Positions 48,871 through 58,700 of a stretch of 64,000 bases of DNA are shown piece by piece (the first letter of the stretch is position 1; every line of letters begins with the position of its first letter). A program made the translations under genes and the position numbers. The DNA comes from Streptomyces gelaticus (GTDB lineage Bacteria; Actinomycetota; Actinomycetes; Streptomycetales; Streptomycetaceae). The notes beneath the pieces are model-generated. The model worked only from the letters and a program-made list of their open reading frames with translations. It had not been told where the DNA came from and did not search any database. The stretch spans positions 306,134-370,133 of the forward strand of contig NZ_BMTF01000007.1 in NCBI RefSeq assembly GCF_014649535.1, in the 5' to 3' direction.

Positions 48871-50400
48871 ATGTCAGACGATTACCTCGTACGCATCGGC
48901 AAGCTCATCCGTGACGCCCGTCAGCATCGGGGCTGGACACAGAGCCAGCTCGCCGAGGCGCTCGCCACCAGCCAGAGCGCCGTGAACCGCATCGAGCGCG
49001 GCAATCAAAACATCAGTCTTGAGATGATCGCGCGCATCGGTGAGGCACTCGACAGCGAGATCGTGTCGCTCGGCTACGCCGGGCCCATGCACTTGCGGGT
49101 GGTCGGCGGCCGTCGGCTCTCGGGCTCCATCGACGTCAAGACGAGCAAGAACGCGTGCGTGGCACTGCTCTGCGCCTCGCTGCTGAACAAGGGCCGTACG
49201 GTGCTGCGCCGGGTGGCCCGGATCGAGGAGGTCTACCGCCTCCTGGAGGTGCTGAACTCCATAGGCGTGCGGACCCGGTGGATCAACGAGGGAACCGATC
49301 TGGAGATCGTCCCGCCGACCCGGCTCGACCTGGACGCCATCGACGCGGACGCCGCCCGCCGGACCCGCTCCATCATCATGTTCCTCGGCCCGCTGTTGCA
49401 TCGCATGGACCGGTTCAAGCTTCCGTACGCGGGCGGTTGCGACCTCGGTACGCGGACCATCGAGCCGCACATGATCGCGCTGCGCCGCTTCGGCCTGGAG
49501 ATCGCCGCGACCGAGGGGATCTACCACGCCCAGGTCGACCACTCGGTCACACCCGGCCGCCCCATCGTGCTGACCGAGCGCGGCGACACCGTGACCGAGA
49601 ACGCGCTGCTGGCCGCCGCCCGCCACGACGGCACCACCGTCATCCGCAACGCGTCCTCCAACTACATGGTCCAGGACCTCTGTTTCTTCCTGGAGGCGCT
49701 CGGTATACGCATCGACGGCATAGGCACGACCACGCTGACCGTGCACGGCGTCCCGCACATAGACGTCGACGTCGACTACTCCCCCTCCGAGGACCCGGTC
49801 GAGGCGATGAGCCTTCTCGCCGCCGCCGTGGTGACGGAGTCCCAACTGACGATCCGCCGGGTGCCGATCGAGTTCCTGGAGATCGAGCTCGCGGTCCTCG
49901 AGGAAATGGGCGTCGACTGCGACCGTACGACGGAGTACGCCGCCGACAACGGCCGCACCCGACTGGTCGACCTCACTGTCCGGCCCTCCAAACTGGAGGC
50001 GCCGATCGACAAGATCCACCCCATGCCGTTCCCCGGGCTCAACATCGACAATGTGCCCTTCTTCGCGGCGATCGCCGCCTCGGCCCAGGGCCAGACCCTC
50101 ATCCACGACTGGGTCTACGACAACCGGGCCATCTACCTCACCGACCTGAACCGCCTCGGCGGCAGGCTCCAACTCCTGGACCCGCACCGGGTACTGGTCG
50201 AGGGACCGACCCGGTGGCGCGCCGCCGAGATGATGTGCCCGCCCGCACTGCGCCCCGCCGTGGTGGTGCTGCTCGCCATGATGGCGGCGGAGGGCACGTC
50301 CGTACTGCGCAACGTGTATGTGATCAACCGCGGTTACGAGGAGCTCGCGGAGCGCCTCAACTCCGTGGGCGCGCAGATCGAGATCTTCCGCGACATCTGA
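48871..50400 (+). CDS. murA2: UDP-GlcNAc 1-carboxyvinyltransferase (MurA-like) with N-terminal XRE helix-turn-helix
   Basis: A 509-aa fusion. Residues 6-65 are an XRE/cro-type DNA-binding domain (LIRDARQHRGWTQSQLAEAL ... SQSAVNRIERGNQNISLEMI). Residues 75-505 form the EPT fold of MurA, which transfers enolpyruvate from PEP to UDP-GlcNAc in peptidoglycan synthesis. Kept are KNACVALL (MurA Lys22-Asn23 region), the loop cysteine Cys190 in AGGCDLGTRTIEPH, and an Asp in FPGLNIDN where MurA has PTD. The PTDMQAQ context itself is changed, so full activity is not certain. It corresponds to the second MurA of Streptomyces. A stem-loop ends the unit. Confidence 0.88.
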   Translation: MSDDYLVRIGKLIRDARQHRGWTQSQLAEALATSQSAVNRIERGNQNISLEMIARIGEALDSEIVSLGYAGPMHLRVVGGRRLSGSIDVKTSKNACVALLCASLLNKGRTVLRRVARIEEVYRLLEVLNSIGVRTRWINEGTDLEIVPPTRLDLDAIDADAARRTRSIIMFLGPLLHRMDRFKLPYAGGCDLGTRTIEPHMIALRRFGLEIAATEGIYHAQVDHSVTPGRPIVLTERGDTVTENALLAAARHDGTTVIRNASSNYMVQDLCFFLEALGIRIDGIGTTTLTVHGVPHIDVDVDYSPSEDPVEAMSLLAAAVVTESQLTIRRVPIEFLEIELAVLEEMGVDCDRTTEYAADNGRTRLVDLTVRPSKLEAPIDKIHPMPFPGLNIDNVPFFAAIAASAQGQTLIHDWVYDNRAIYLTDLNRLGGRLQLLDPHRVLVEGPTRWRAAEMMCPPALRPAVVVLLAMMAAEGTSVLRNVYVINRGYEELAERLNSVGAQIEIFRDI

Positions 50401-50419
50401 AAGCCTGCAGAAGAAACAC

Positions 50420-50470
50420 CGTCACCCCCCTCCTGACCTGCACAAATGCAAGGCGAGGAGGGGCGTGACG
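50420..50470 (+). terminator. Terminator after murA2
   Basis: CCCCTCCT / AGGAGGGG pair, extended by CGTCAC / GTGACG after a small mismatch, beginning about 20 bp past the stop. The next stretch to 50637 contains nothing recognisable. Confidence 0.65.
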
Positions 50471-50637
50471 GAGTCCCTGGGACTTTTCTGGGACTTTGAA
50501 CCAGGAACGACGGCTTACGAACACCGCCCTCTCCACATGATGAGTCATCGGCAGCACATCAAATTTGGGGGCAGCCGATCAGACTGCCAGCTCGGTGGCC
50601 TCCGCCTACGCCTCCCCGCCGCACTCCGCCCGAGAGC

Positions 50638-51320
50638 TCAGCTCGTCGGGACCTGCCCCTGCCGTCCTTGATGCATCCAGGCGATGACGTCGAACACACG
50701 CAGGACGCCGATGTCCTCACCGATCCCCGCCTTGTTGCGGAAACGGGCCAACTGATCATAGAAGGCACCATTGTGCGCCCGCAGAGCTGCAGCCAGCACT
50801 GCCCAGAAGGAGTGGTCTGTCTTCGGTCGCTCAAAGAGCTGCTTGATGCAGATGTCGTAGATGGGGATGAGGTGGGGACGCTTGCGTGCCAGCAGTTTGC
50901 CTGCGACAACCGGGCCGCTACCGTCGAGCTTGCCGGGGTACTGCTTGGTGCCAGCCAGGCGTTCCCAGAATTCCCACGCCGGTCCGCCCTCCGCTATGAG
51001 TGCATCACTTCGGGGGTCCTCCAAAATGCGTCACGAGGGATGAGCGACAGCAGGCGCGCCCAGTGCCCGTCGGAGTCGGTCAGCAAGTTGATCGCCCCAT
51101 GCGGCTCCAGGAAGACACTGAGCGTGGTGATGGCCACCATGTCGTTGCTGTCGAAGCGGTCCTCGACGTGCTCGGCGTCCCCGCCCCCGCCCAGGCGCTC
51201 GAAGGACGCGCCGGAATAGAACAGGTCGCCGCATGAGCGTCGTCGGGTGAAGTGCTCACCCAGCAGGCTCACAGCCTTCTCGTCGCCCCAGTAGATCTCT
51301 GGGATCTTCAACTCGATCAC
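50638..51320 (-). pseudogene. Frameshifted DUF6308-like gene
   Basis: Two reading frames together give one protein of about 225 aa. The 5' part (51320 to about 51027, GTG start, MIELKIPEIYWGDEKAVSLL ... SNDMVAITTLSVFLEPHGAI) runs to a stop just after LIPRDAFWRTPEV; the 3' part (to 50638) continues as EDPRSDALIAEGGPAWEFWE, RPHLIPIYDICIKQLF and DIGVLRVFDVIAWMH, which is the DUF6308 C-terminal pattern. The break lies near 51027, in GACGCATTTTGG, and one lost base explains it. DUF6308 proteins are actinobacterial and of unknown function. Either a true pseudogene or a base-call error. Confidence 0.6.
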
Positions 51321-51678
51321 CCGAAGCCCTCAGCTCCATCGCCACCAGCGATGTGTCGCGATGGCGGGCCCGAGCTCGGGCCCGCGCCCTGCGTCTGCCC
51401 CTCTTGTACGTGGCGGCGAACTCCGTCAGCATCAGCCGGGCGCTATCGAACCGCTTGGCCTCGAACTGTGAGATCCCGCAGGCGTATTCGCCATACCGGA
51501 TGAATCCGTCGGTCTTCCCGGCTAGTACTGAGACCGACTTATTGGGCAGCGAGAGGGCCGTCGCACGGAGTTGGTGCAGCGCGCCCCTGGCCGCGCAGGA
51601 GTTACTCCCGCCGGACGGTCCGGTTCTGCTCCGATTTCCACCCGGATGCCTCGGCCTTGCCTTCCCTGCCTGCACCAA
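51256..51678 (-). CDS. Hypothetical fragment of unknown family
   Basis: Frame with believable protein only in its middle (about 51430-51600: LPNKSVSVLAGKTDGFIRYG, FDSARLMLTEFAATY), looking like helical repeats. It starts without a ribosome site and ends in an Arg-Ala repeat coded by a 22-bp palindrome, then overlaps the DUF6308 start. I do not recognise the family; it is probably the remains of a longer gene cut on both sides. Confidence 0.3.
   Translation of the reverse strand: MVQAGKARPRHPGGNRSRTGPSGGSNSCAARGALHQLRATALSLPNKSVSVLAGKTDGFIRYGEYACGISQFEAKRFDSARLMLTEFAATYKRGRRRARARARARHRDTSLVAMELRASGDRVEDPRDLLGRREGCEPAG
51364..51385. repeat. 22-bp perfect palindrome
   Basis: The two 11-base arms GCGGGCCCGAG and CTCGGGCCCGC abut with no spacer. 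It is 44 bp before the DUF6308 start and could be a terminator hairpin of the fragment upstream or a protein site. Confidence 0.5.
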
Positions 51679-51786
51679 GCCCGGAGATGTCTCATCCAGC
51701 TCGTCGCGGTCCCTGCTGGCCGAAATAGATCAATGTGATGCACGACACGGTTGACCACCATGCTTGATCAACACATGATCCACACA

Positions 51787-51799
51787 GATTCTTTTAAAG
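51787..51799. promoter_or_regulatory. AT-rich inverted repeat before the LamG gene
   Basis: TTCTTT-T-AAAGAA in an AT-rich patch, 25 bp before the GTG at 51824. It may be part of the promoter; nothing else is seen in 51679-51823. Confidence 0.3.
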
Positions 51800-51823
51800 A
51801 AAAACTAAGGGGATGGGTGGGGC

Positions 51824-54800
51824 GTGTTTACTCAGGGACGGAGGCACAGCTGGCATCAGACGGTGCGAAGTTGGACGATAGCCGTCGCGCTTCTAGGGAG
51901 CGCGATTCCGGTGGTCGGGGTCGGAGCTACCCCGGCAATCGCCCATGACGGAGCGGCCTCGACAGCGGTCGACGGGACTCCTGAGTCGAAGGCCAGTGTT
52001 CTCGCGGGGGAGACCGGTGAGCGAGTGGCCGTGGACGGGGCGACTACCGAATCGTCCCAGATCTTCGCCAACCCGGACGGCACCTTCACACAGGAAATGA
52101 ACGCGGCTCCGGTCCGTGCCCGGAGGGACGACGGTACCTGGGCACCCATCGACACCACCCTCGTTCGCGAGACCAACGGCTCTGTGCGGGCGAAGAACAC
52201 GACAGCTGGTCTCACCTTCTCCGGCGGCGGCAGCGGGGATGGACTGGTTTACGCTGAAGGATGAGGGACACGAGCTGCGGCTCGGCTGGCCCACTGCGCT
52301 CCCGGAGCCCCAACTCGACGGCGACGCCGTCACGTACGCCGGAGTCCTCCCGGACGTCGATCTGAGAATCCGGCGCTCGAGACGATCCGAATGACCGTCT
52401 CCGGCAATGGCCTGGACATCGCCCCGACAGCCGATGGCGGTTTCGTCGCGCGCGACGGCGACGGATCCCCGGTCTTCGAGAGCCCGGCAGGGCGGATGTG
52501 GGACTCGGCCGGCGACATTCCGGCAGCGGGCATCACCACGCAACTCGACCGCACCGTTCCAGCAGAGCCCGAGGGCAAGTCGCAGACAACGGAGGCGGGC
52601 CCGTTGCCTGCTGCCGGGGGTGAGCCTGTGCCTTCGGAGGGCCCCGGCAGCGGTGACGCGGCGGCCGAGCTTCCGCTCAAGATCGTCGGCACCACCCTGG
52701 AGATCACGCCTGATCCGGCCTTGCTCCGCGGCGAGGACACCGTCTTCCCGCTCTACATCGATCCGCCGACCAAGGGCATCGCGCTGGGCGACTGGACGGC
52801 TCTGGCCTCCAACGGCACCAAGTACTGGGAGTTCGACGGGGACAAGGGCGTAGGGCGCTGCTCCAATTACGCCCTCTACCTCTGCTCCAGCAGCCCGTAC
52901 ACCCAGCGCATGTACTTCGAGTACCCGCTCTCGTCCATCCACGGCAAGAAGATCCTGGACGCGACGCTGGAGGTGTATCAGCTGTGGACGTTCACATGTG
53001 ATCCGCACTGGTACGACCTGAGCCACGTCAACAAGGGCATCTCCTCCAGCACCACCTGGTCGACCCGCCCTACGGCGGACGACCTGATGGGCGACCGGAA
53101 CGTGGCCTACGGCCGGGGCAGCCTGTGCGACCCGTCGCAGCCGGCGAACTGGGTACGCTTCAGCGACAACGTGGGCGAGGAGACGAACGAGAATCTGACG
53201 ACGACCCTCGCGTCCCACGCCGCCAACAAGTCGGCGCAGATCACTTTCTCGCTGACCGCGCACGACGAGTCCGACGCCGCCGCCTGGGCGCGGTTCCGCA
53301 ACGACGCGAAGCTGTCGGTGACCTACGTCTCCTACCCGGACAAGCCGACCTCGTACGGCGTCCAGCAGGGCACCACCGGGCGGGCCTGCAACGCCTCCAC
53401 GCTGCCCTTCGCCACCAGCGACACCACACCGAAAATGCTGGCCACGGTGCAGTCCGCGGACGGCTCCAACGCCCAGGTGCGCGCCCTGTTCGAGGTATGG
53501 AAGGCCGACGGCTCCAGCCGCGCCTGGTACGCGGCCTCGCCGGACGGCGCCTGGGTGGCCGACAACGCCCCTCGCGACGCGACCTCCAGCGCGCTGCCGG
53601 CACAGACGGACTACCGTATGCGGGTCAAGACGCAGGCGTACTACAAGACGGACCGGGGAGCCACCGGTGTCCTGGACTCGACCTGGTCGTCCTGGTGCTA
53701 CTTCCGGGTCGACACCGATTCGCCGCCACCTCCGGTGGTGACCAGCGCGGACGGCGTCTACAAGCCGGCCGAGACCGATCCGGCCGCCGGCGGGGTGGGC
53801 ACATCCGGCAAGTTCACCTTCACCCCCGCGGACACCAACCCCACCACGCCCGGCATCCAGTCGGACGTCGTCAGCTACAAGTGGAAGCTGAACAGCGGCG
53901 TAGTCTCCGCCCCGATCACCGTCGCCAAGGGCGCAGCCACCACTCAGACGATCACGCCCAACCAGGCCGGTGAGAACACCATCCAGGTCTGGGGCTTCGA
54001 CGCGGCCGGACACAGCTCGCTCACCGGCTACTACAGCTTCCTCGTGAAGGGCGCCGAGAAGCCCTCGGGGATCTCGCACCTGGACAACGCCCTCACCGAC
54101 GCCACCACCGCCACCCAGCACCCGCTGACCTCCTCGGGGGCCACCTGGGACACCCTGGCCCGCAGCGGCTCCGGCGCGGCGAAGCTCAACGGCACGAGCG
54201 CCTACCTCTCCACCCCCGGGGCGGTACTGGACACCACCAAGTCCTTCACCGTCTCGGCCTGGGCCCGCCTGGAGAAGAAGGACGTCAACTACACCGTTCT
54301 GTCCCAGGCGGGAACGAACGCCTCCGGGTTCCAGCTGTACTACTCCACGGCCGCCAACGCCTGGGTCTTCAACCGGCACCAGACGGACGTCTCAGATCCG
54401 GAGATCACTCGCTCAATCGGAGCGAAACCGCCGGTTCTGAAAGCCTGGACCCATCTCGCCGGTGTCTACAACGCGGCGTCGCAGACGATCCAGCTCTACG
54501 TCAACGGCGTCCCGCAGGGCGAGCCGGTGCCGTTCACGGTGACCCCGTGGAAGGCGTCCGGCGGACTGCAGGTCGGCCGCTTGTGGGCCTCGGCGACCGG
54601 CAAGGAGACCTTCGCCGGCACCATCGACGAGGTCAAGGTCTGGTCTCGCACGCTTGCGGACACCGAGGTCGCCCATGACGCCTGGCTGGAGGACGAGGAC
54701 ATCAGCGACGGCACCGCCGGTGACCCGGTCCCGGCGCTCGTCGCCAAGTGGGACGCCACCGACATGGCCAACGCCGCCGGCACCACGGTGAAGGACACCA

Positions 54801-55492
54801 GCGGCTTCGGCCGGAACCTGACACTCAACGGGGCCGCGCTCACCCAGTTCACCACCGGAGACCCGGATATCGGCGAAGAGGTCACGACCACGCAGTCGAT
54901 GACCCTGAACGGCACCAGCGCCTACGCCACCGCCGCTGGCCCGCTCCTCGACGACTCCGGTTCGTTCACCGCGACCGCCTGGGTCACGCTGGACCCGGCC
55001 AAGCTCGCCGACACCACCAAGTCCTACGCAGTGCAGGTGTTCGGCCAGTCGGGGACGAGCCAGTCCTCCTGGGGTGTCTGGTACGAGCAGCCGGCCGGCA
55101 GCGCCCAGGGACGGTGGACGTTCGGCCGTCCCGACAAGGACGGCACCGGAGCCGCCTGGACCAAGAGTGAATCCACCGCATTCACCACCGCTCAGCTGGG
55201 AGTGCCCGTCATGCTGAGCGTCGTCTACGACGCCCAGGCGGCAGCCGACCCCGAGGACACCTCCAAACTCGGTGCGCTCAGGCTGTACGTCGACAGCGCC
55301 CTGATGGGCGACGAGGACGGCGTGCCGTACAGCACTGCCTGGCAGGGCGGCGGAACGTTCGAGATCGGCCGGGCGAAGATCAACGGCGCCGGCGCGCGCT
55401 ACTTCCCCGGAAAGATCGACAGCGTCCGCGTCTGGGCCGGAGCCACCTCCACCGACAACATCGCCAACCGGCACAACATCGAGCAGCGGTAG
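51824..55492 (+). pseudogene. LamG/DNRLRE-type secreted wall protein, 5' part broken
   Basis: The gene starts at GTG 51824 with a signal peptide (WTIAVALLGSAIPVVGVGAT). It breaks twice: near 52248 an extra T in GGTTTACG sends the frame into a stop at 52262, while the family text (WFTLKDEGHELRLGWPTALP) goes on in the next frame to about 52368. There the expected 25-30 residues after VLPDVDLRI are missing and the original frame resumes (NPALETIRM). From 52391 an open 1033-codon frame holds a DNRLRE-like domain, an Fn3-like stretch and two LamG domains (about 54100-54690, 54890-55470). Such proteins often precede RHS genes in Streptomyces. The second lesion is a deletion, which argues for real decay. 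Confidence 0.7.
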
Positions 55493-55503
55493 AAGCGAGG
55501 ACG

Positions 55504-55537
55504 GTCGGAGTGCCTGCGCTACTGCGCGATCTCCGAC
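55504..55537 (+). terminator. Weak stem-loop between LamG and RHS genes
   Basis: GTCGGAG / CTCCGAC, 7 bp, with an inner GCGC/GCGC. The rest of the 211-bp gap has no promoter that I can place; GGAGAG before 55704 is the RHS ribosome site. Confidence 0.35.
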
Positions 55538-55703
55538 CAGTTCAGGCCCAGGTGCTGCTGATACCGGCGCCCGGGCCGCCTCGCGCTTCTCCAAGTCTCC
55601 CGTAGCACACGCGCCTTGACGGGCGCACGCCCCAAGCAGCGCTCGCGGCGCCGATGCCATTGCCGGAGCGTTTCCCGCCCACCATCGAACACGGAGAGTA
55701 ACT

Positions 55704-58700
55704 GTGTCCTTGCCACCCTTCCGTAAGCGCTTGCCAGGGGCCGTCATACGCCGCTGGCTCGGCCGCGGAGCCCTCGTCGTCTCCCTCTCTGTCCTTCCGC
55801 AAGTTGTGATCCCCTCGGGGTACGACTTCGCCGCCCAGGCCCAGACCGCGGCAGCCCGAAAGCAGTTGGAGGACCGGCCTAAGGCGAAGATCGACAAGGT
55901 AGGCAGGTTCAAGCCCGGCGCGTCCAAGGCCCCGAAGAACAAGGCCGCCTCCGCCTCGGGCAAGACCCGCGCGCGGCTGAACAGTGCCGCGTGGCCGGAG
56001 GCTGGAAAGGCCACCGCAAAGGTCCCCGCGACCAGCAACGGGACCGCCGTCACGGTCGGTGGACTCGGCGTGGAGCTGGCCCAGGAGCCCACCGCCCCGG
56101 CAGCCAAGTCGGCCAAGGCCAAGACGGAAGCGGTGGCTACCGGCCCCGCCGAAGAGGTGGCGCTCAGGGTCCACTCCCAGGCCGCCGCGAAGAAGGCAGG
56201 TGTCAACGGGATCCTGCTCACCGTTGATCCCTCCGAAGAAGCTGCCGGAGATACCGACAGGCTCCGGGTATCTCTGGACTACTCCACCTTCAACGACGTC
56301 TATGGTGGCAACTTCGGTCCCCGCCTGCGCCTGGTGACGCTCCCGGCGTGTGCACTGACCACCCCCGAGAAGGAGTCCTGCCGCACTCAGCAGCCAGTAG
56401 CCGGCGCGAGCAACGACACCGGATCGCAGACGCTGACGGGTACCGTCTCCGCCCGCGCACTCGCTGCCGGTGCCCCGATGCTGCTGGCGGCAGCAGCCGA
56501 CAGCTCCGGCAGTGGAGGTGACTACGCCTCCACCCCGCTGTCCCCGACCGCCACCTGGGAGGCCGGTGGCAGTACGGGTGACTTCACCTGGAACTACCCG
56601 CTGCGGGTTCCCCCGGCCACGGCCGGCCCGTCCCCGAACCTGTCCATCTCCTACAACTCCGCATCCGTGGACGGCCGCACAGCTGGGGAGAACAACCAGA
56701 CCTCGGTGGTCGGCGAAGGCTTCTCAATCACCGAGTCCTACATCGAGCGCAAGTACGGCTCCTGCAAGGACGACGGCCAGCCCGGCAAGGGCGACCTGTG
56801 CTGGAAGTACGCCAACGCCACCCTGGTACTGAACGGCAAGGCCGTCGAACTCGTCAACACTTGTGCCGACAAGGCGGCCTGCGACGCCGCAGCTCTGTCC
56901 CAGGCGTCCGGCGGCACCTGGAAGGTGAAGAACGAGGACGGCACCCGCGTCGAGCACCTGACCGGCGCCACCGGCAACGGCGACGACAACACCGAGTACT
57001 GGAAGGTCACGGACGCGTCCGGCACCCAGTACGTCTTCGGCAAGCACCGGATGCCCGAATGGAGCGACAAGGGCACCACCGCCACTACCGACGACGACCC
57101 GGTCACCAACTCCGTGTGGACCGTCCCGGTCTTCGGCGACGACTCCGGGGAGCCCTGCTACAAGTCCACCGGCTTCGCCGACTCCTCCTGCAACCAGGCA
57201 TGGCGCTGGAACCTGGACTACGTCGTGGACACCCACGACAACGCCTCCACCTACTGGTACAGCAAGGAGACGAACTACTACTCCAAGAACGCCGACACCA
57301 CTGTCAACGGCACCGGCTACACCCGAGGCGGCTACCTCGACCGCATCGACTACGGCCTGCGCAGCGACCTGATCTACTCCAAGCCCGCCGCCCAGCAGGT
57401 CAGCTTCACCTACGCCGAGCGCTGCATCACCTCAGGCGGCTGCACCAGCCTGACCAAGGACACCAAGGCCAACTGGCCCGACGTGCCCTTCGACATGATC
57501 TGCGCGGCCAACTCCAAGTGCACCACCCAGATCGGCCCATCCTTCTTCACCCGCAAGCGCCTCACCGACATCACCACCTCCGTGTGGACCGGCACCGGCA
57601 CTACCCAGCGGGACGTTGACACCTGGCACCTGGAACAGGACTTCCCCGACACCGGTGACGCCTCCTCGGCGAGCCTCTGGTTGAAGTCCATCCAGAACAC
57701 CGGCAAGGCCAACACCACCACGGCCGCCATGCCGCCGGTCACCTTCGACGGCATGCAACTGCCCAACCACGTCGAGGGCAGCGGCCCGGACACCCTGCGC
57801 TACATCAAATGGCGCGTGCGCAAAATCAAGTCCGAGACCGGCTCCACCCTCACCGCCAACTACTCCGACCCCGACTGCATCTGGGGCTCGAGCATGCCAG
57901 CGGACATCGACAGGAACACCCGCCGCTGCTTCCCGGTCAAGTGGTCCCAGTCCGGAGCCGAGCCGGTCACCGACTGGTTCCACAAGTACGTGGTCACCTC
58001 CGTCTTTCAGGACGACCCATACGGCCACGGCGACACTGGGGAGACGTACTACGACTACCAGGGCGGCGCAGGCTGGGCCTACGCCGACGACGAGGGCCTG
58101 ACCAAGCCGTCCAACCGCACCTGGTCGCAGTGGCGCGGCTACGGCAAGGTCGTGCAGACCTCCGGCGACTCCGAGGGCCCGCGCAGTAAGAAACTGACGC
58201 TCTACATGCGCGGCCTGAACGGTGAGAAGGAGCTCGACGGCACCGCACGCGTAGAAAAGGTCACCGACTCCACCGGCACCGCAATCGACGACTCCCGCCA
58301 GTACGCCGGCTTCGTCCGCGAAACCATCGCCTACAACGGCGCCGACGAACTCAGCGGCACGATCAACACCCCCTGGTCGCACAAGACCGGCAGCCACACC
58401 TACGGCTGGGGCACCACCTCGTCCTGGATCGTCCAGGCCGGAGAGGCCGTCACCCGCACCAAGACCTCCACCGGCACCCGCACGGTCAAGCAGAAGACCA
58501 CATACGACACCACGTACGGCATGCCGATCACCGTGGAGGACAGCGGCGACGCCGCCATCACCGGCGACGAGTCGTGCGTGCGGACCTCCTACGCCCGCAA
58601 CACCTCCGCCTCCACCTGGCTGGTGAACGCGGTCTCACGCACCGAAACCTACTCGGTTCCCTGTACGGCCACCCCGTCGATCCCCGATGACGTCGTCTCC

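Noticed and set aside
55519..55716. Small minus-strand frame between the LamG and RHS genes
   Set aside because: Arg-rich, no start signal, and ends inside the RHS gene start; taken as noise.
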